Below are positions 23,849 through 32,128 of a stretch of DNA of 54,146 nt, piece after piece. Under the pieces are notes generated by a model. That model did not search any database. It was given only the letters and a program-made list of their open reading frames with translations, and was not told the origin of the DNA. Source of the DNA: an uncultured Prevotella sp. (GTDB taxonomy: Bacteria > Bacteroidota > Bacteroidia > Bacteroidales > Bacteroidaceae); assembly GCA_946188165.1 (NCBI GenBank), contig CAMHTW010000023.1, positions 1 through 54,146 on the forward strand. Direction: 5' to 3'. The translations under genes and the position numbers were made by a program. The stretch's first letter is position 1. The number at the start of each line of letters is the position of its first letter.

Positions 23849-25654
23849 TTATTTAATCACAACCTTACGGCCTCCATTAACATAGATACCCTTCTGTGTC
23901 GGCTTGCCATTGAGCTTGCGCCCATCCAGCGTGTACCAGCCTTGGCTACTCCCCTCTCTACTTGGAGATGGGACGGGAGAGAGGCTCGTCGTCTCAGTGC
24001 CGATTGTCAGCACCGGTGCACTATTCGTACCGCCTACATTCAGCAGACAGCGGTTGGCGGCGATGCCGTTATCCGTATCGATGAGCACGAACTCACCGTT
24101 ATAGAGGCCGTAGCTATTGCCGTATGCGTAGTTATAGCCCTCAGTTATCTTTGTGTCGCTGGCGTTACCGTAGAAGGTGGCACCCGTGGGCGTTGTCGAT
24201 ACCAGATCGCCAGTGCCTGTGCCCGTGATGACCTTGGTCGGTGTCACGGCGTCGCCCGTCTTCTTCAGCAGCAGGGGCGTATGCGAGGGGATGGTTTCGC
24301 CCTCTACTGCCGTGATGGTCACGGTATTGCCGCTCACGGCGCTGATGGTATAGGCCGTCACGCCTTTAGGCTTTTTCCATGCCCAATCGTCGCACCATGT
24401 GGCCCACTCCTGATTGGCAGCAAAGGGGAAGGTGACGCCTTTGACGCTCACGAGCTGCTGAGTCACAGAAGTGCTGGCGGCATATTGCCCGTCCTCAATG
24501 AATTGGGCCTGCACGTTGTGAGTGCCAGCCACCTGCTGGGGGAGGGTAAGGGTTCCCGTGCCGTTGACCACGGGGACGTAGTAGGTTGCATCGCCCACCG
24601 TCACCTGGGCAATGGTATTGATGGCGGGTGTCACCGTCACCGTTGCCACGGCATTACTCTCAACAATGGGACTGCCGGCGTTGACCGTCAGCGTCTTGGC
24701 GTCGCCTGAGGTACTGACTGCGTATTTGTCGTCGCCTATCGAGGCCGTCACGTTGTAGGTGCCTGCCGTCAGGTTGGGGACGTAGCAGGTGCCCGTGCCG
24801 TTGACGATGGCGACTTTGTAGTTAGTATTGCCCACCGTCACCATGGCGATGGTGTTGACAGCTGCCACATTCGCGTCTGTCGGTATTGCCGTCACGGTAA
24901 TGACGGCATCCTGACCAGCCGTGATGGGTGTGATGTCGGCTACGGTGAGGGCTGTCGCAATCTTGCTGACCGTCAGTGTGACCACATTGGACTCGCATCC
25001 TGTATATACACTATTCCCTGCATAGAAAGCCTTTAGTTTGTATGTGCCTGCGGGGAGGTCAGTTAACATGTTCTTGCAGTCTTTGTTATCTGTTCCAGAA
25101 TATTTGCCATTGACAAGCCCCACTGTACGAACCTTGTCGGTAGCCACGTTGAACGTCTCCTTATCAGTCAGTCTGACGGTAGTGACTGCGTTGATATAAA
25201 GAATCTGTTTGTTATCATTCTGCAGTTCGACTATAAATCCCGTGAAATCACCGACATAGATAGCCTCGTCTTTGAGGCTGAGCGCCAAGGCCGTAATAAT
25301 ATTGTTGACCTGAATGGTCTTAGTCTCGGAAGTGCTGGCGGCATACTGGCCGTTGCCGGCAAACGAAGCCGTGATGCTGAACGTGCCCGCTGGCAGATTG
25401 GGGACATAGTAGTAGCCATAGCCACCTTCAAGGGCAACATAGAAGGACTTGTTGTAGCTGTTGTCGCTGTTCGTCACGGTCAGCGTGGCAATGGCATTGA
25501 TGTCAGCACCCAGCGTAACAAAGACATTGGCATCGCTGCCTACATCAATGGAGGATGCAACTTCCACACTGATAGTGGTCGCCGTCTGTGCCTGAACACT
25601 GGCAACCGTAAGCAGCATCGCTGCCAAAAGTGTATATATTCTTGTTTTCATCAT
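23849..25654 (-). CDS. Secreted Ig-like repeat protein with C-terminal tail, 601 aa
   Basis: The signal peptide (MMKTRIYTLLAAMLLTVASVQAQ) is followed by about four Ig-like modules of the Big_3 type. Each has a pattern like GTYNVTASIGDDKYAVSTS or GTFSITASFAGNGQYAASTSE. A C-terminal beta domain follows, then the tail WYTLDGRKLNGKPTQKGIY ending KVVIK. The tail linker SPVPSPSREGSSQ comes from a palindromic repeat. The first residues after the signal peptide (TATTISVEVASSI) resemble the last residues of the upstream gene product (TATTIGVEVTSPV), suggesting the two genes once formed, or recombine as, one reading frame. The likely location is the cell surface. Confidence 0.82.
   Translation of the reverse strand: MMKTRIYTLLAAMLLTVASVQAQTATTISVEVASSIDVGSDANVFVTLGADINAIATLTVTNSDNSYNKSFYVALEGGYGYYYVPNLPAGTFSITASFAGNGQYAASTSETKTIQVNNIITALALSLKDEAIYVGDFTGFIVELQNDNKQILYINAVTTVRLTDKETFNVATDKVRTVGLVNGKYSGTDNKDCKNMLTDLPAGTYKLKAFYAGNSVYTGCESNVVTLTVSKIATALTVADITPITAGQDAVITVTAIPTDANVAAVNTIAMVTVGNTNYKVAIVNGTGTCYVPNLTAGTYNVTASIGDDKYAVSTSGDAKTLTVNAGSPIVESNAVATVTVTPAINTIAQVTVGDATYYVPVVNGTGTLTLPQQVAGTHNVQAQFIEDGQYAASTSVTQQLVSVKGVTFPFAANQEWATWCDDWAWKKPKGVTAYTISAVSGNTVTITAVEGETIPSHTPLLLKKTGDAVTPTKVITGTGTGDLVSTTPTGATFYGNASDTKITEGYNYAYGNSYGLYNGEFVLIDTDNGIAANRCLLNVGGTNSAPVLTIGTETTSLSPVPSPSREGSSQGWYTLDGRKLNGKPTQKGIYVNGGRKVVIK
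23947..23987 (-). repeat. GC-rich palindromic element before the C-terminal tail of the 601-aa protein
   Basis: CTCCCCTCTC-TACTTG-GAGATGGGAC followed by GGGAGAGAGG. One arm carries a mismatch (GAGATGGG). It is the counterpart of 19755-19795 at the same place in the protein. Confidence 0.78.
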
Positions 25655-25683
25655 ATCTTACATCTTACTTCTTACATCTTACA
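25655..25683. repeat. 7-bp repeat between two Ig-repeat genes
   Basis: On the minus strand this reads TGTAAGATGTAAGAAGTAAG. The units supply in-frame TAA codons, and one lies at the end of the upstream gene, so the repeat itself ends that protein. It is followed within a few bases by the ATG of the 601-aa gene. Confidence 0.7.
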
Positions 25684-27918
25684 TCATTTTGCAATCACTG
25701 GCGAAGTCACCTCCACACCGATGGTGGTCGCCGTCTTATTGACCGTCAGTATTAATGTCTGGTTATTAAGCTTAGTTTGATAATCTGTGAATATGTCATT
25801 TCCTGCGTAAACGGCATTGATGTAGTAATCACATTCGTCTGCTGGCAGATGTCTAAACGTAATGGAACCATGGCCGTTGACAAGCCCTAAAGTATAATTG
25901 CCAACATTACCTGTCTGCCACGTAGGGTTGCATTTGACGGTGACGACTGCATCGGAGTTGAAAAGACTCGCCTTAGCAAAGTCTCCATCCCAGTCCGAAG
26001 GAACCGTATATAAATCGACATAGACAGTCACCGGTTCGCCGACAGTGACAACTTTCGTTTTAGAAGTCACGTCCGTTTCGTCGAAGCTGATCCTTAATGC
26101 CGTTTTGACCTCGGAAACAGCTATACTATAATTGGGGTCGGAAGTGCTTCCGACATAATTATCATTCTCCAGAAATGAAGCAGTCACAGAATAGGTATTA
26201 TCAAAAAGATTGGTAACGACAAAGTGTCCTACGCCGTTGACAATGGCGACGGTGTAGGACTTAGGGTTATTAGTGCCATTATCCACGCTTATCGTTACGA
26301 TGCCATTCATCGCGGGCAGCTCCGTCGTCTCGTTCTCTCCCTTGACAGGAACCAGCGTGACCTTGACATGGGCATCGTCGCCAGCAATGAGGACGGGATG
26401 ACCATCAATGGTGGTTACTGGATCCACGATCTCCACGGCAAGACTGGTGGTGCGCTTCGTGATGGCGAAGGGGACGGTGGTAGTGCCGACATACTGGCCA
26501 AGGCCAGTCAGCGTGCAGGTGTACGTGCCGGCATTCTTCACGTCGGCAGCGGTCACGGCCTCATCGCCCAACATGTAGGCGATGGTGTAGTTAGCTGGGG
26601 CAAAGACATCGTCGCCCTGCTTGATTTCGGGTGTCCGTGCCGTACCGTCGTAGGCAACAGGGGTGGCTGTCAGCGCCATAGCCGTAGCCGTCAGCACAAC
26701 GTCGGTGGCAGGCATGGTGAAGCTGCGCTGCATGGGCTGACCCTCCACGGCAGCCAGCGTCGTACCCTCAGGCAGGCCGCTAAGCATAACAAAGTCCGAG
26801 CCGGCATAGCTCAGCGTCACGGGGTCATCCTTCTTACATATATAGTAATGTGTAGTTGTTTCATTCTCGCCCTCGCCCGTAGTGATGTCGAACGGGCTGG
26901 TTAGGCTGGTAGAGCCACTAAAGGTAAAGACATCAGGGTTGGCAATCACATAGTTGCCGTCCAGTGGCCGCAGCGTCTTTCCGGCGATGCCGTCAAGGGT
27001 GAAGGTGGCATTAGCGTCCGAGTTGCTGCCGCTGACTATCGCGCTGGCTGCTGTGCCCGTGGCGGCATTATAGACCACGAAGCGCTGACCGAACGCGACA
27101 CCGCATTCGTAGGCAGTAGCGACCATCTGCCCCGTCTGTCCTCCCGTCTGGGCATAAATGGTCAGCTGTGATGCGGAACCGCTGATGGTGGTGGCGCTCA
27201 TCTGACAGCCGTCGGCGAGGATGAGGTTGACGTCTCCGCCTAATGTGATGCTCGACGTGTAAGCCACATCGCCCGTGCAGACGTACCACGTATCAGTATT
27301 GGAGGTGCCCATTTTGCTCTCCGTGCCATCGATGATGTAGGCAGTGTTGGCAGCCAAGGTCTTTGTTGTGCCGCCGGCATCGATGTAGCTAACGGCGGCA
27401 GTGTTCTTTGGCTTCTCGGGGAAATTCACATGGACGGTGACGTTGGCACCGTTGGCGGGCATCACGAAGCTATAGACGTAGCGCTTGTCTGTGGCCTTCA
27501 CGGCGATGTCGTGGCCGACGTTGATAGTCGGGTCAGACTGCGTGCGGCGCGGTGCCTGGAAAATGTTGGTGGTCTTCTCGGCAGTGATAAAAGTCACGGC
27601 GCCGTTGTTGTCGGCTGCACCGAGGGTGTAGTCGTAGTTAGGCACAGCCTTGATATAGACGGTGTATCCGATGACGTTGTCACCGTCCATCACGGCGGTA
27701 AGATCATCGCTGCTGAGGTTGCTGCTCTTGCCGTCGGTCATCGTGATGGCTTTGGTATCGGTACATGCAGCATCCGTGTAGAACGTCAGCGTACCACCCG
27801 TCACGTTGGCTTCGTTGCAGACGATGTGTCCCAGGCCTCTAAGCCTACCCCACGTCTGTCCTGTGCCGACCACGATGGCCAGCATCAGAAAGGTTAAGAT
27901 TCTCATTGTATGTTTCAT
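25684..27918 (-). CDS. Secreted Ig-like repeat protein lacking the C-terminal tail, 744 aa
   Basis: The start chosen is MKHTMRILTFLMLAIVVGTG at 27918, matching the leader of its paralogues; ATG 27936 would add six residues. The modules include beta-rich repeats (NAAVSYIDAGGTTKTL; SQLTIYAQTGGQTGQM), an MBG-like unit (VAYDGTARTPEIKQGD, GLGQYVGTTTVPFAITK) and Big_3-like units. Unlike its neighbours it stops abruptly at a new repeat start (TIGVEVTSPVIAK), without a sorting tail. It is either a truncated paralogue or secreted rather than surface-anchored. The stop lies at the edge of a 7-bp repeat, which may have been the truncating insertion. Confidence 0.78.
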   Translation of the reverse strand: MKHTMRILTFLMLAIVVGTGQTWGRLRGLGHIVCNEANVTGGTLTFYTDAACTDTKAITMTDGKSSNLSSDDLTAVMDGDNVIGYTVYIKAVPNYDYTLGAADNNGAVTFITAEKTTNIFQAPRRTQSDPTINVGHDIAVKATDKRYVYSFVMPANGANVTVHVNFPEKPKNTAAVSYIDAGGTTKTLAANTAYIIDGTESKMGTSNTDTWYVCTGDVAYTSSITLGGDVNLILADGCQMSATTISGSASQLTIYAQTGGQTGQMVATAYECGVAFGQRFVVYNAATGTAASAIVSGSNSDANATFTLDGIAGKTLRPLDGNYVIANPDVFTFSGSTSLTSPFDITTGEGENETTTHYYICKKDDPVTLSYAGSDFVMLSGLPEGTTLAAVEGQPMQRSFTMPATDVVLTATAMALTATPVAYDGTARTPEIKQGDDVFAPANYTIAYMLGDEAVTAADVKNAGTYTCTLTGLGQYVGTTTVPFAITKRTTSLAVEIVDPVTTIDGHPVLIAGDDAHVKVTLVPVKGENETTELPAMNGIVTISVDNGTNNPKSYTVAIVNGVGHFVVTNLFDNTYSVTASFLENDNYVGSTSDPNYSIAVSEVKTALRISFDETDVTSKTKVVTVGEPVTVYVDLYTVPSDWDGDFAKASLFNSDAVVTVKCNPTWQTGNVGNYTLGLVNGHGSITFRHLPADECDYYINAVYAGNDIFTDYQTKLNNQTLILTVNKTATTIGVEVTSPVIAK

Positions 27919-27936
27919 ATTCTGTTCCTCCTTCAT

Positions 27937-30900
27937 TTACTTAATAACAACCTTTTTACCTTTATATATATACAGTCCCTTCGTGGTCGGCTGCTTGTCC
28001 AGTTTCCGTCCATCGAGTGTATACCAGCCTGAAAGTGAAGAGTGAAGAGTGAAGAGTGAAGAATCTTCTTTCGCTTCGCTCAACGAAGTGGCCTCTCCAT
28101 TAATATTAATGTGCAGTCGCGACGCACTGAGGGGTTCAGGTAGCGTCAGGATGCAGCGGTGGGCAGGGATGTCCAGCGTGCTGTCGTCAATCTTCAGGAA
28201 TTCGCCGTCAAAGAGGGCGTAGGAATATCCTTCGGTGATGCTACCGGAAACAGGGGCGTCCTTGGCGGCGCCGAGCATCGAGAAGCCCGTCTCGGTCTTT
28301 GTCACCAATCCCGTCGTGGCGTTATAGCCACTGGTGGGTACGGTACCCACCTTTGCAAACCGGGCTTGGAGTCCCGTAGCATTGGCAACGGTCTTTTGCA
28401 GGATGACTGGCGTATAGGCAGGTATGCGTATTCCTTCGGCATTCTCTTCCCCTTCAGTGCGGTCGGCGTTGGCAGTCTCTGTGAGGGCAGTCAGCGTTAC
28501 TGTGTTTTCGCCTACGCCACTCACGACGTACACGTTGCAACCAGCGGGTGCCGACCAGTCAAAGTCGCCACACCACGTCATCCATTCCGTACCGCCGGTA
28601 AACAAGTCCTCACGGTCGGCACGCAGCTTTTCCACGATACCCGCCGCCTGCCAACCGTCTGCGGTCTTATAATTTGCCGGAGCTATGATATCTGTCAGCG
28701 CTGTGCAGCCGTCGAAGACATTCGTGCCAAGTGCAGGTGCCGTGGTGGGCTTCACGCGGAAGGTCTTCAGTGCCACGCAACCGCCGAAAGCATTGTTGCC
28801 GATACCCTCGACGCCGTCCTCAATGACGACGGCAGTGAGGTTCGTTCTGACGTCAGCCCAGCGCGTAGATTCTGCATCGCTGCAGTCAGCAATGCTGAAG
28901 TTCTCACCTACAGGGTCTTCCGTGTTCTTATATATATTCATCCTCAGCGCAGGGCTGTTGTCGCTCAGCGTGCCGTTGCTGCGCATAGTGAACTGTACGT
29001 TATAGGGGCTGTTGATGATGACATCAGGATTGTACTGCAACTCTTCCACACCGCAGTTGCTGCTATAGCTCAGTTTCTCCGTCACGTTGCTCCACAGCTT
29101 GGCAGCAAGGCAGGTAACCAAATGGCTGGGTCTGGCAGCGAAGACGTCGGTGACCGTCGTGGGCAGATTGAGCACATAATCACTGTTCGTAAGCGTCGTG
29201 CAGCCGTCGAAAGCAGAGGCACTGACGTCCTTCAACGCTGAGCCCTCGGCGAAGTTCACCGCCGACAGACTGGTGCAGTTCAGGAAAACATCGTTATCAA
29301 TCATCGTCACCGAGGCGGGGATGGTGATTGACGTCAGCGACGTACAGCCGATGAAGGCACCGTAGCCGATGGTCTCTATCGTGGCGTCCGCAGCAAAGTT
29401 GACGGTCTGGAGCGTCGTGCAGCCCCTAAAGGCATTGTCGATATCCTTCACGCTCTTGGGCAGGGTGATGGTCGTTATCTTTGTGCGTTCAAAGGCATTG
29501 CTGGCGATGGTCGTCAATTGTGAGGGTTTCTCGGATGAGTCCTCGATGGTCACCGTTTCCAGCTGTTGGCAGTCCATGAAGGCATTGCCGCCGATGGTCT
29601 TCACGCTGGCGGGGATGGTGATGTCGGTCAGGTCGGTGAGTTTGAACGCCTGATATCCTATTGTCTCCAGCGTAGAGTTTGCGGCAAAAGTGACGTTGGC
29701 CAGATTTGTACCGCGGAAGGCATCGCTGTCAATGGTCTTCACGTCCTTGCCAATAGTGGCATTGATGTTCTTCATGGCGTCAGGGAATCGGAACACCATA
29801 TTGCCGATGCTCGTGACGCCGTCCTCAATCACGACGTCACGGATGGCATATATATATTCGTCATCGCTCGTGCCAAACGGATAGATGGCAGGCTTGCCGT
29901 TATCGCCAGGTATGAGGTCAGCCATGTCGAAGGCTTCCTCGGCATCGGGGTTCACGGGGTCCGCGGTATTTGCGCTGACGGTCAGCTTCAGTGCCGGCAA
30001 GACCTTGTCGTCCACCGTCACCGTCGTGTTGGCGATGGCACTCAGCGTCCAGATCAGGTTCGTCGTGTAGTCGGCGACAAGGTGGTCGTAGGGCGGCTCC
30101 GAGTTATAAATCTTCTTGCCGCAGTAGCCAGTAGAGATGACCTTGTCAGCATAAGCGCTCCAGCCGTCAGCCCCCAGGTAGCTCAGCAAAGCAGCAGCGG
30201 GCACGATGATGGTGGTGGTGGCAGGGAACACATCTGTACCTATGGTGAATGTAGCACCGTCACCGTAGCCAAGCGTAACCGTTGCAAGGTTGCTACAGCC
30301 GGCAAAGGCTTCATCATTGATTTTGTTGACACTCATAGGAATGTCGATACTTGTCAGGCTGGTGCAATCGCCGAAGGCTCCCGGGCCAATTTCATAGAGA
30401 TGCTGGTCGGTAGGCAGGGTGACGCTGCTGATGTTGGGGCAGTGGGCAAAGGTGTTGCTGCCCACGTAAGTAATGCCGTCGCTGATGACAACATGCTCTA
30501 CCTCGCCAGCAAAAGCCTTCCACGGTGCACCATTGTTCCAGTTCTCACCATTCTGCACTGAATTGTAGTACATCATCGGGCCGCCGCCGCTGATGGTGAG
30601 GGTGTGCAAAGATTCGTCATACGTCCACGACACGTTTGCTCCACCGTTCATCGTCTCAATGCCGCAGAAACCGTTCGTCACGCTCGTCTCGTAGAGTTTG
30701 ATAGTGCTCTCCGCCTGAATGTTATAGTCCGAAAGTGTTTTTCCGTCATATAACTTCGTGTCGCCATAGACTAGCCACTGATTCGCTGGATCAATTTCCT
30801 CCTTTTCCCGTATTTTCTCTTTTATCGCCTCATGGCTATCAGTCGGATCCACCTCCAATGTGATTGTTTTGTCTGTCAGCATCCGATGCACGAAAATCTG

Positions 30901-31053
30901 CATCGACCACGCCTCTGATCCCGTCGCGGTCGTGAGCATTACTAACATCAGCACCATGGTCAGGCGCTGGCGTGCGTCCCTAAACCATTGTTGCCGCCCC
31001 AGCCTCGTAGTGGAGGGCGCGAAGAATTTCTTAATGGTCATTGTTCTTTCCAT
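27937..31053 (-). CDS. Secreted BspA-like LRR protein with N-terminal ubiquitin-like domain
   Basis: From MERTMTIKKF (31053) the product is 1038 aa. A long signal peptide ends at about residue 50 (TTATGSEAWS, an A-x-S cleavage site). The mature protein would then begin MQIFVHRMLTDKTITLEV, a ubiquitin-like domain over residues 51-122. LRR_5 units follow (LTSIDIPMSVNKINDEAF; TSITIPASVTMIDNDVF), then a beta domain, then the tail WYTLDGRKLDKQPTTKG ending KKVVIK. The product is therefore likely exported and surface-attached. BspA-type LRRs mediate host or matrix binding in known cases; the role of the ubiquitin-like part is unknown. The linker before the tail contains four AGTGAAG repeats (28034-28061). 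The first 42 codons of the longer frame (to 31179) overlap the next gene and are rejected. Confidence 0.88.
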   Translation of the reverse strand: MERTMTIKKFFAPSTTRLGRQQWFRDARQRLTMVLMLVMLTTATGSEAWSMQIFVHRMLTDKTITLEVDPTDSHEAIKEKIREKEEIDPANQWLVYGDTKLYDGKTLSDYNIQAESTIKLYETSVTNGFCGIETMNGGANVSWTYDESLHTLTISGGGPMMYYNSVQNGENWNNGAPWKAFAGEVEHVVISDGITYVGSNTFAHCPNISSVTLPTDQHLYEIGPGAFGDCTSLTSIDIPMSVNKINDEAFAGCSNLATVTLGYGDGATFTIGTDVFPATTTIIVPAAALLSYLGADGWSAYADKVISTGYCGKKIYNSEPPYDHLVADYTTNLIWTLSAIANTTVTVDDKVLPALKLTVSANTADPVNPDAEEAFDMADLIPGDNGKPAIYPFGTSDDEYIYAIRDVVIEDGVTSIGNMVFRFPDAMKNINATIGKDVKTIDSDAFRGTNLANVTFAANSTLETIGYQAFKLTDLTDITIPASVKTIGGNAFMDCQQLETVTIEDSSEKPSQLTTIASNAFERTKITTITLPKSVKDIDNAFRGCTTLQTVNFAADATIETIGYGAFIGCTSLTSITIPASVTMIDNDVFLNCTSLSAVNFAEGSALKDVSASAFDGCTTLTNSDYVLNLPTTVTDVFAARPSHLVTCLAAKLWSNVTEKLSYSSNCGVEELQYNPDVIINSPYNVQFTMRSNGTLSDNSPALRMNIYKNTEDPVGENFSIADCSDAESTRWADVRTNLTAVVIEDGVEGIGNNAFGGCVALKTFRVKPTTAPALGTNVFDGCTALTDIIAPANYKTADGWQAAGIVEKLRADREDLFTGGTEWMTWCGDFDWSAPAGCNVYVVSGVGENTVTLTALTETANADRTEGEENAEGIRIPAYTPVILQKTVANATGLQARFAKVGTVPTSGYNATTGLVTKTETGFSMLGAAKDAPVSGSITEGYSYALFDGEFLKIDDSTLDIPAHRCILTLPEPLSASRLHININGEATSLSEAKEDSSLFTLHSSLSGWYTLDGRKLDKQPTTKGLYIYKGKKVVIK
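28034..28061 (+). repeat. 7-bp repeat inside the LRR gene, before its C-terminal tail
   Basis: Four perfect AGTGAAG units, read on the minus strand as SSLFTLHSSLS. They occupy the same protein position where two paralogues carry palindromic elements. Confidence 0.85.
30688..30903 (-). other. Ubiquitin-like domain coding segment
   Basis: By-eye alignment to eukaryotic ubiquitin gives about 41 identities over about 70 positions with a one-residue insertion. It includes MQIFV, KTITLEV, the KxKIxxKExI helix and TLSDYNIQ-x-EST. Lysines at ubiquitin positions 11, 27, 29 and 33 are kept; 48 (Thr) and 63 (Ala) are not. Ile44 is Val. The C-terminal LRLRGG is replaced by YETSVTNG, so conjugation is not expected. 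Confidence 0.88.
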
Positions 31054-31072
31054 ATACCTTATATTTTTATAT

Positions 31073-31840
31073 TTATTTTTGTCTATGAATAATATCCTCG
31101 GTGGCATTGGTGCCTGCCTCGATGACTGAGCCGTAGTTTGCCAAGCCATAGTAGATGTAGCAGAACACGGCGATGCCAAGGGTCATGAGGACGATGTACG
31201 GCCACTGTTCGGTGGGGAATGCGGCGGTGATGACGATGCTGCCCAGACCGAAGATGACGATGAGGTGGCAGCTGACGCGGATAGAGCGCTGGAAGCCGAT
31301 GACCATCAGACGGTTCTCGGCAGTCCACCAGCTGGCGTTGGCATCGCTCTGGGGCAGGGCACCAGTCAGCCGGCGCACCCTGAGCAGTGTGCGGTAGAAT
31401 ATATATGAGATGTATAGCGCATGGAGGAAGAAAATGGTCAGTGACAGGTGGAAAGCGACAAGAGAGAAATGGGCTGCTGCCGTCCAGCAGGTGACGACGC
31501 CGACGACGAGGATGGCGACGTCGCGGATGACGATGTGGCGCGTCAGGTAGTTGGGGTTCAGCAGCGAGATGTGGCTCCAGCCGAAGAGGACGGCGCCAAT
31601 ATGGAAGTAGGTGACCGACAGTGCCGTGGCACCGGCGGGCCACAGCAGTCGCCACTCCAGCTTGCTATGGGCAATGAAGCCTGCGGCAAAAACCAGATAC
31701 GTGAGGGCCGTCAGCATGCGCGAGCGGCGATAGACCTCGAAGTCGGGGTAACCCTTGTTGCCATCCAGCAAAGAGCAGCCCATCACGATATTCGCGACGG
31801 CTGCTACCAAGAGGACGATGTTATATAATTGTACTATCAT
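31073..31840 (-). CDS. Multi-pass membrane protein of unknown function
   Basis: The 255-aa product starts at MIVQLYNIVLLVAAVANIVMG (31840); upstream codons in the same frame pass through the promoter. It has about seven hydrophobic segments and few charged loops, except around residues 155-185 (RTLLRVRRLTGALPQSD). I recognise no transporter or enzyme motif. It is divergent from a gene whose N-terminal half is also multi-pass and of similar layout, so the two may be paralogous sensors or partners. The pairing with 20-bp direct repeats between them suggests joint regulation. Confidence 0.75.
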   Translation of the reverse strand: MIVQLYNIVLLVAAVANIVMGCSLLDGNKGYPDFEVYRRSRMLTALTYLVFAAGFIAHSKLEWRLLWPAGATALSVTYFHIGAVLFGWSHISLLNPNYLTRHIVIRDVAILVVGVVTCWTAAAHFSLVAFHLSLTIFFLHALYISYIFYRTLLRVRRLTGALPQSDANASWWTAENRLMVIGFQRSIRVSCHLIVIFGLGSIVITAAFPTEQWPYIVLMTLGIAVFCYIYYGLANYGSVIEAGTNATEDIIHRQK

Positions 31841-31888
31841 TGATAATGGTCGAGGTCTATGGTTGACCTCTCGTTTTCTTTCACAGTG

Positions 31889-31896
31889 CAAAGGTA
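31889..31896 (-). promoter_or_regulatory. Promoter -7 box of the membrane protein gene
   Basis: TACCTTTG on the minus strand, 48 bases before the ATG at 31840. Confidence 0.6.
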
Positions 31897-31915
31897 CGCA
31901 AAAGATATTATGTAA

Positions 31916-31974
31916 GGTGTACAAAAATCGACAATGGTGTGCAAAAATCGACAATTAGGTGTATAATTTTCACC
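31916..31974. promoter_or_regulatory. 20-bp tandem direct repeats in a divergent promoter region
   Basis: The 20-bp unit GGTGTACAAAAATCGACAAT (31916-31935) is repeated once with a single mismatch (31936-31955). A partial third unit follows, GGTGTATAATTTTCACC (31958-31974), which is itself an inverted GGTG/CACC. Two-helical-turn spacing of direct repeats is the usual form of AraC-family sites, and an AraC-type regulator is encoded next door. Confidence 0.7.
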
Positions 31975-32103
31975 AATTTACACACGCACGACGGGAGGGT
32001 GTGTTCCCGATGGAATCGGCGATTTTCGGCAAAGAATAGGTTGAAATCGCCCTTTCCGGCAGAAAAAGAATGCCATTTCCTTGTTTTTACGCGCAATAAT
32101 TCG

Positions 32104-32111
32104 TAATTTTG
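32104..32111 (+). promoter_or_regulatory. Promoter -7 box of the AraC-type regulator
   Basis: TAATTTTG, 17 bases before the chosen ATG at 32129. Confidence 0.6.
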
Positions 32112-32128
32112 CAGTCAAAAAGCTGCCG

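Noticed and set aside
29566..30561. Plus-strand open frame (331 codons) opposite the LRR protein
   Set aside because: It mirrors the repeat structure of the LRR gene on the other strand and shows no domain or start signals.
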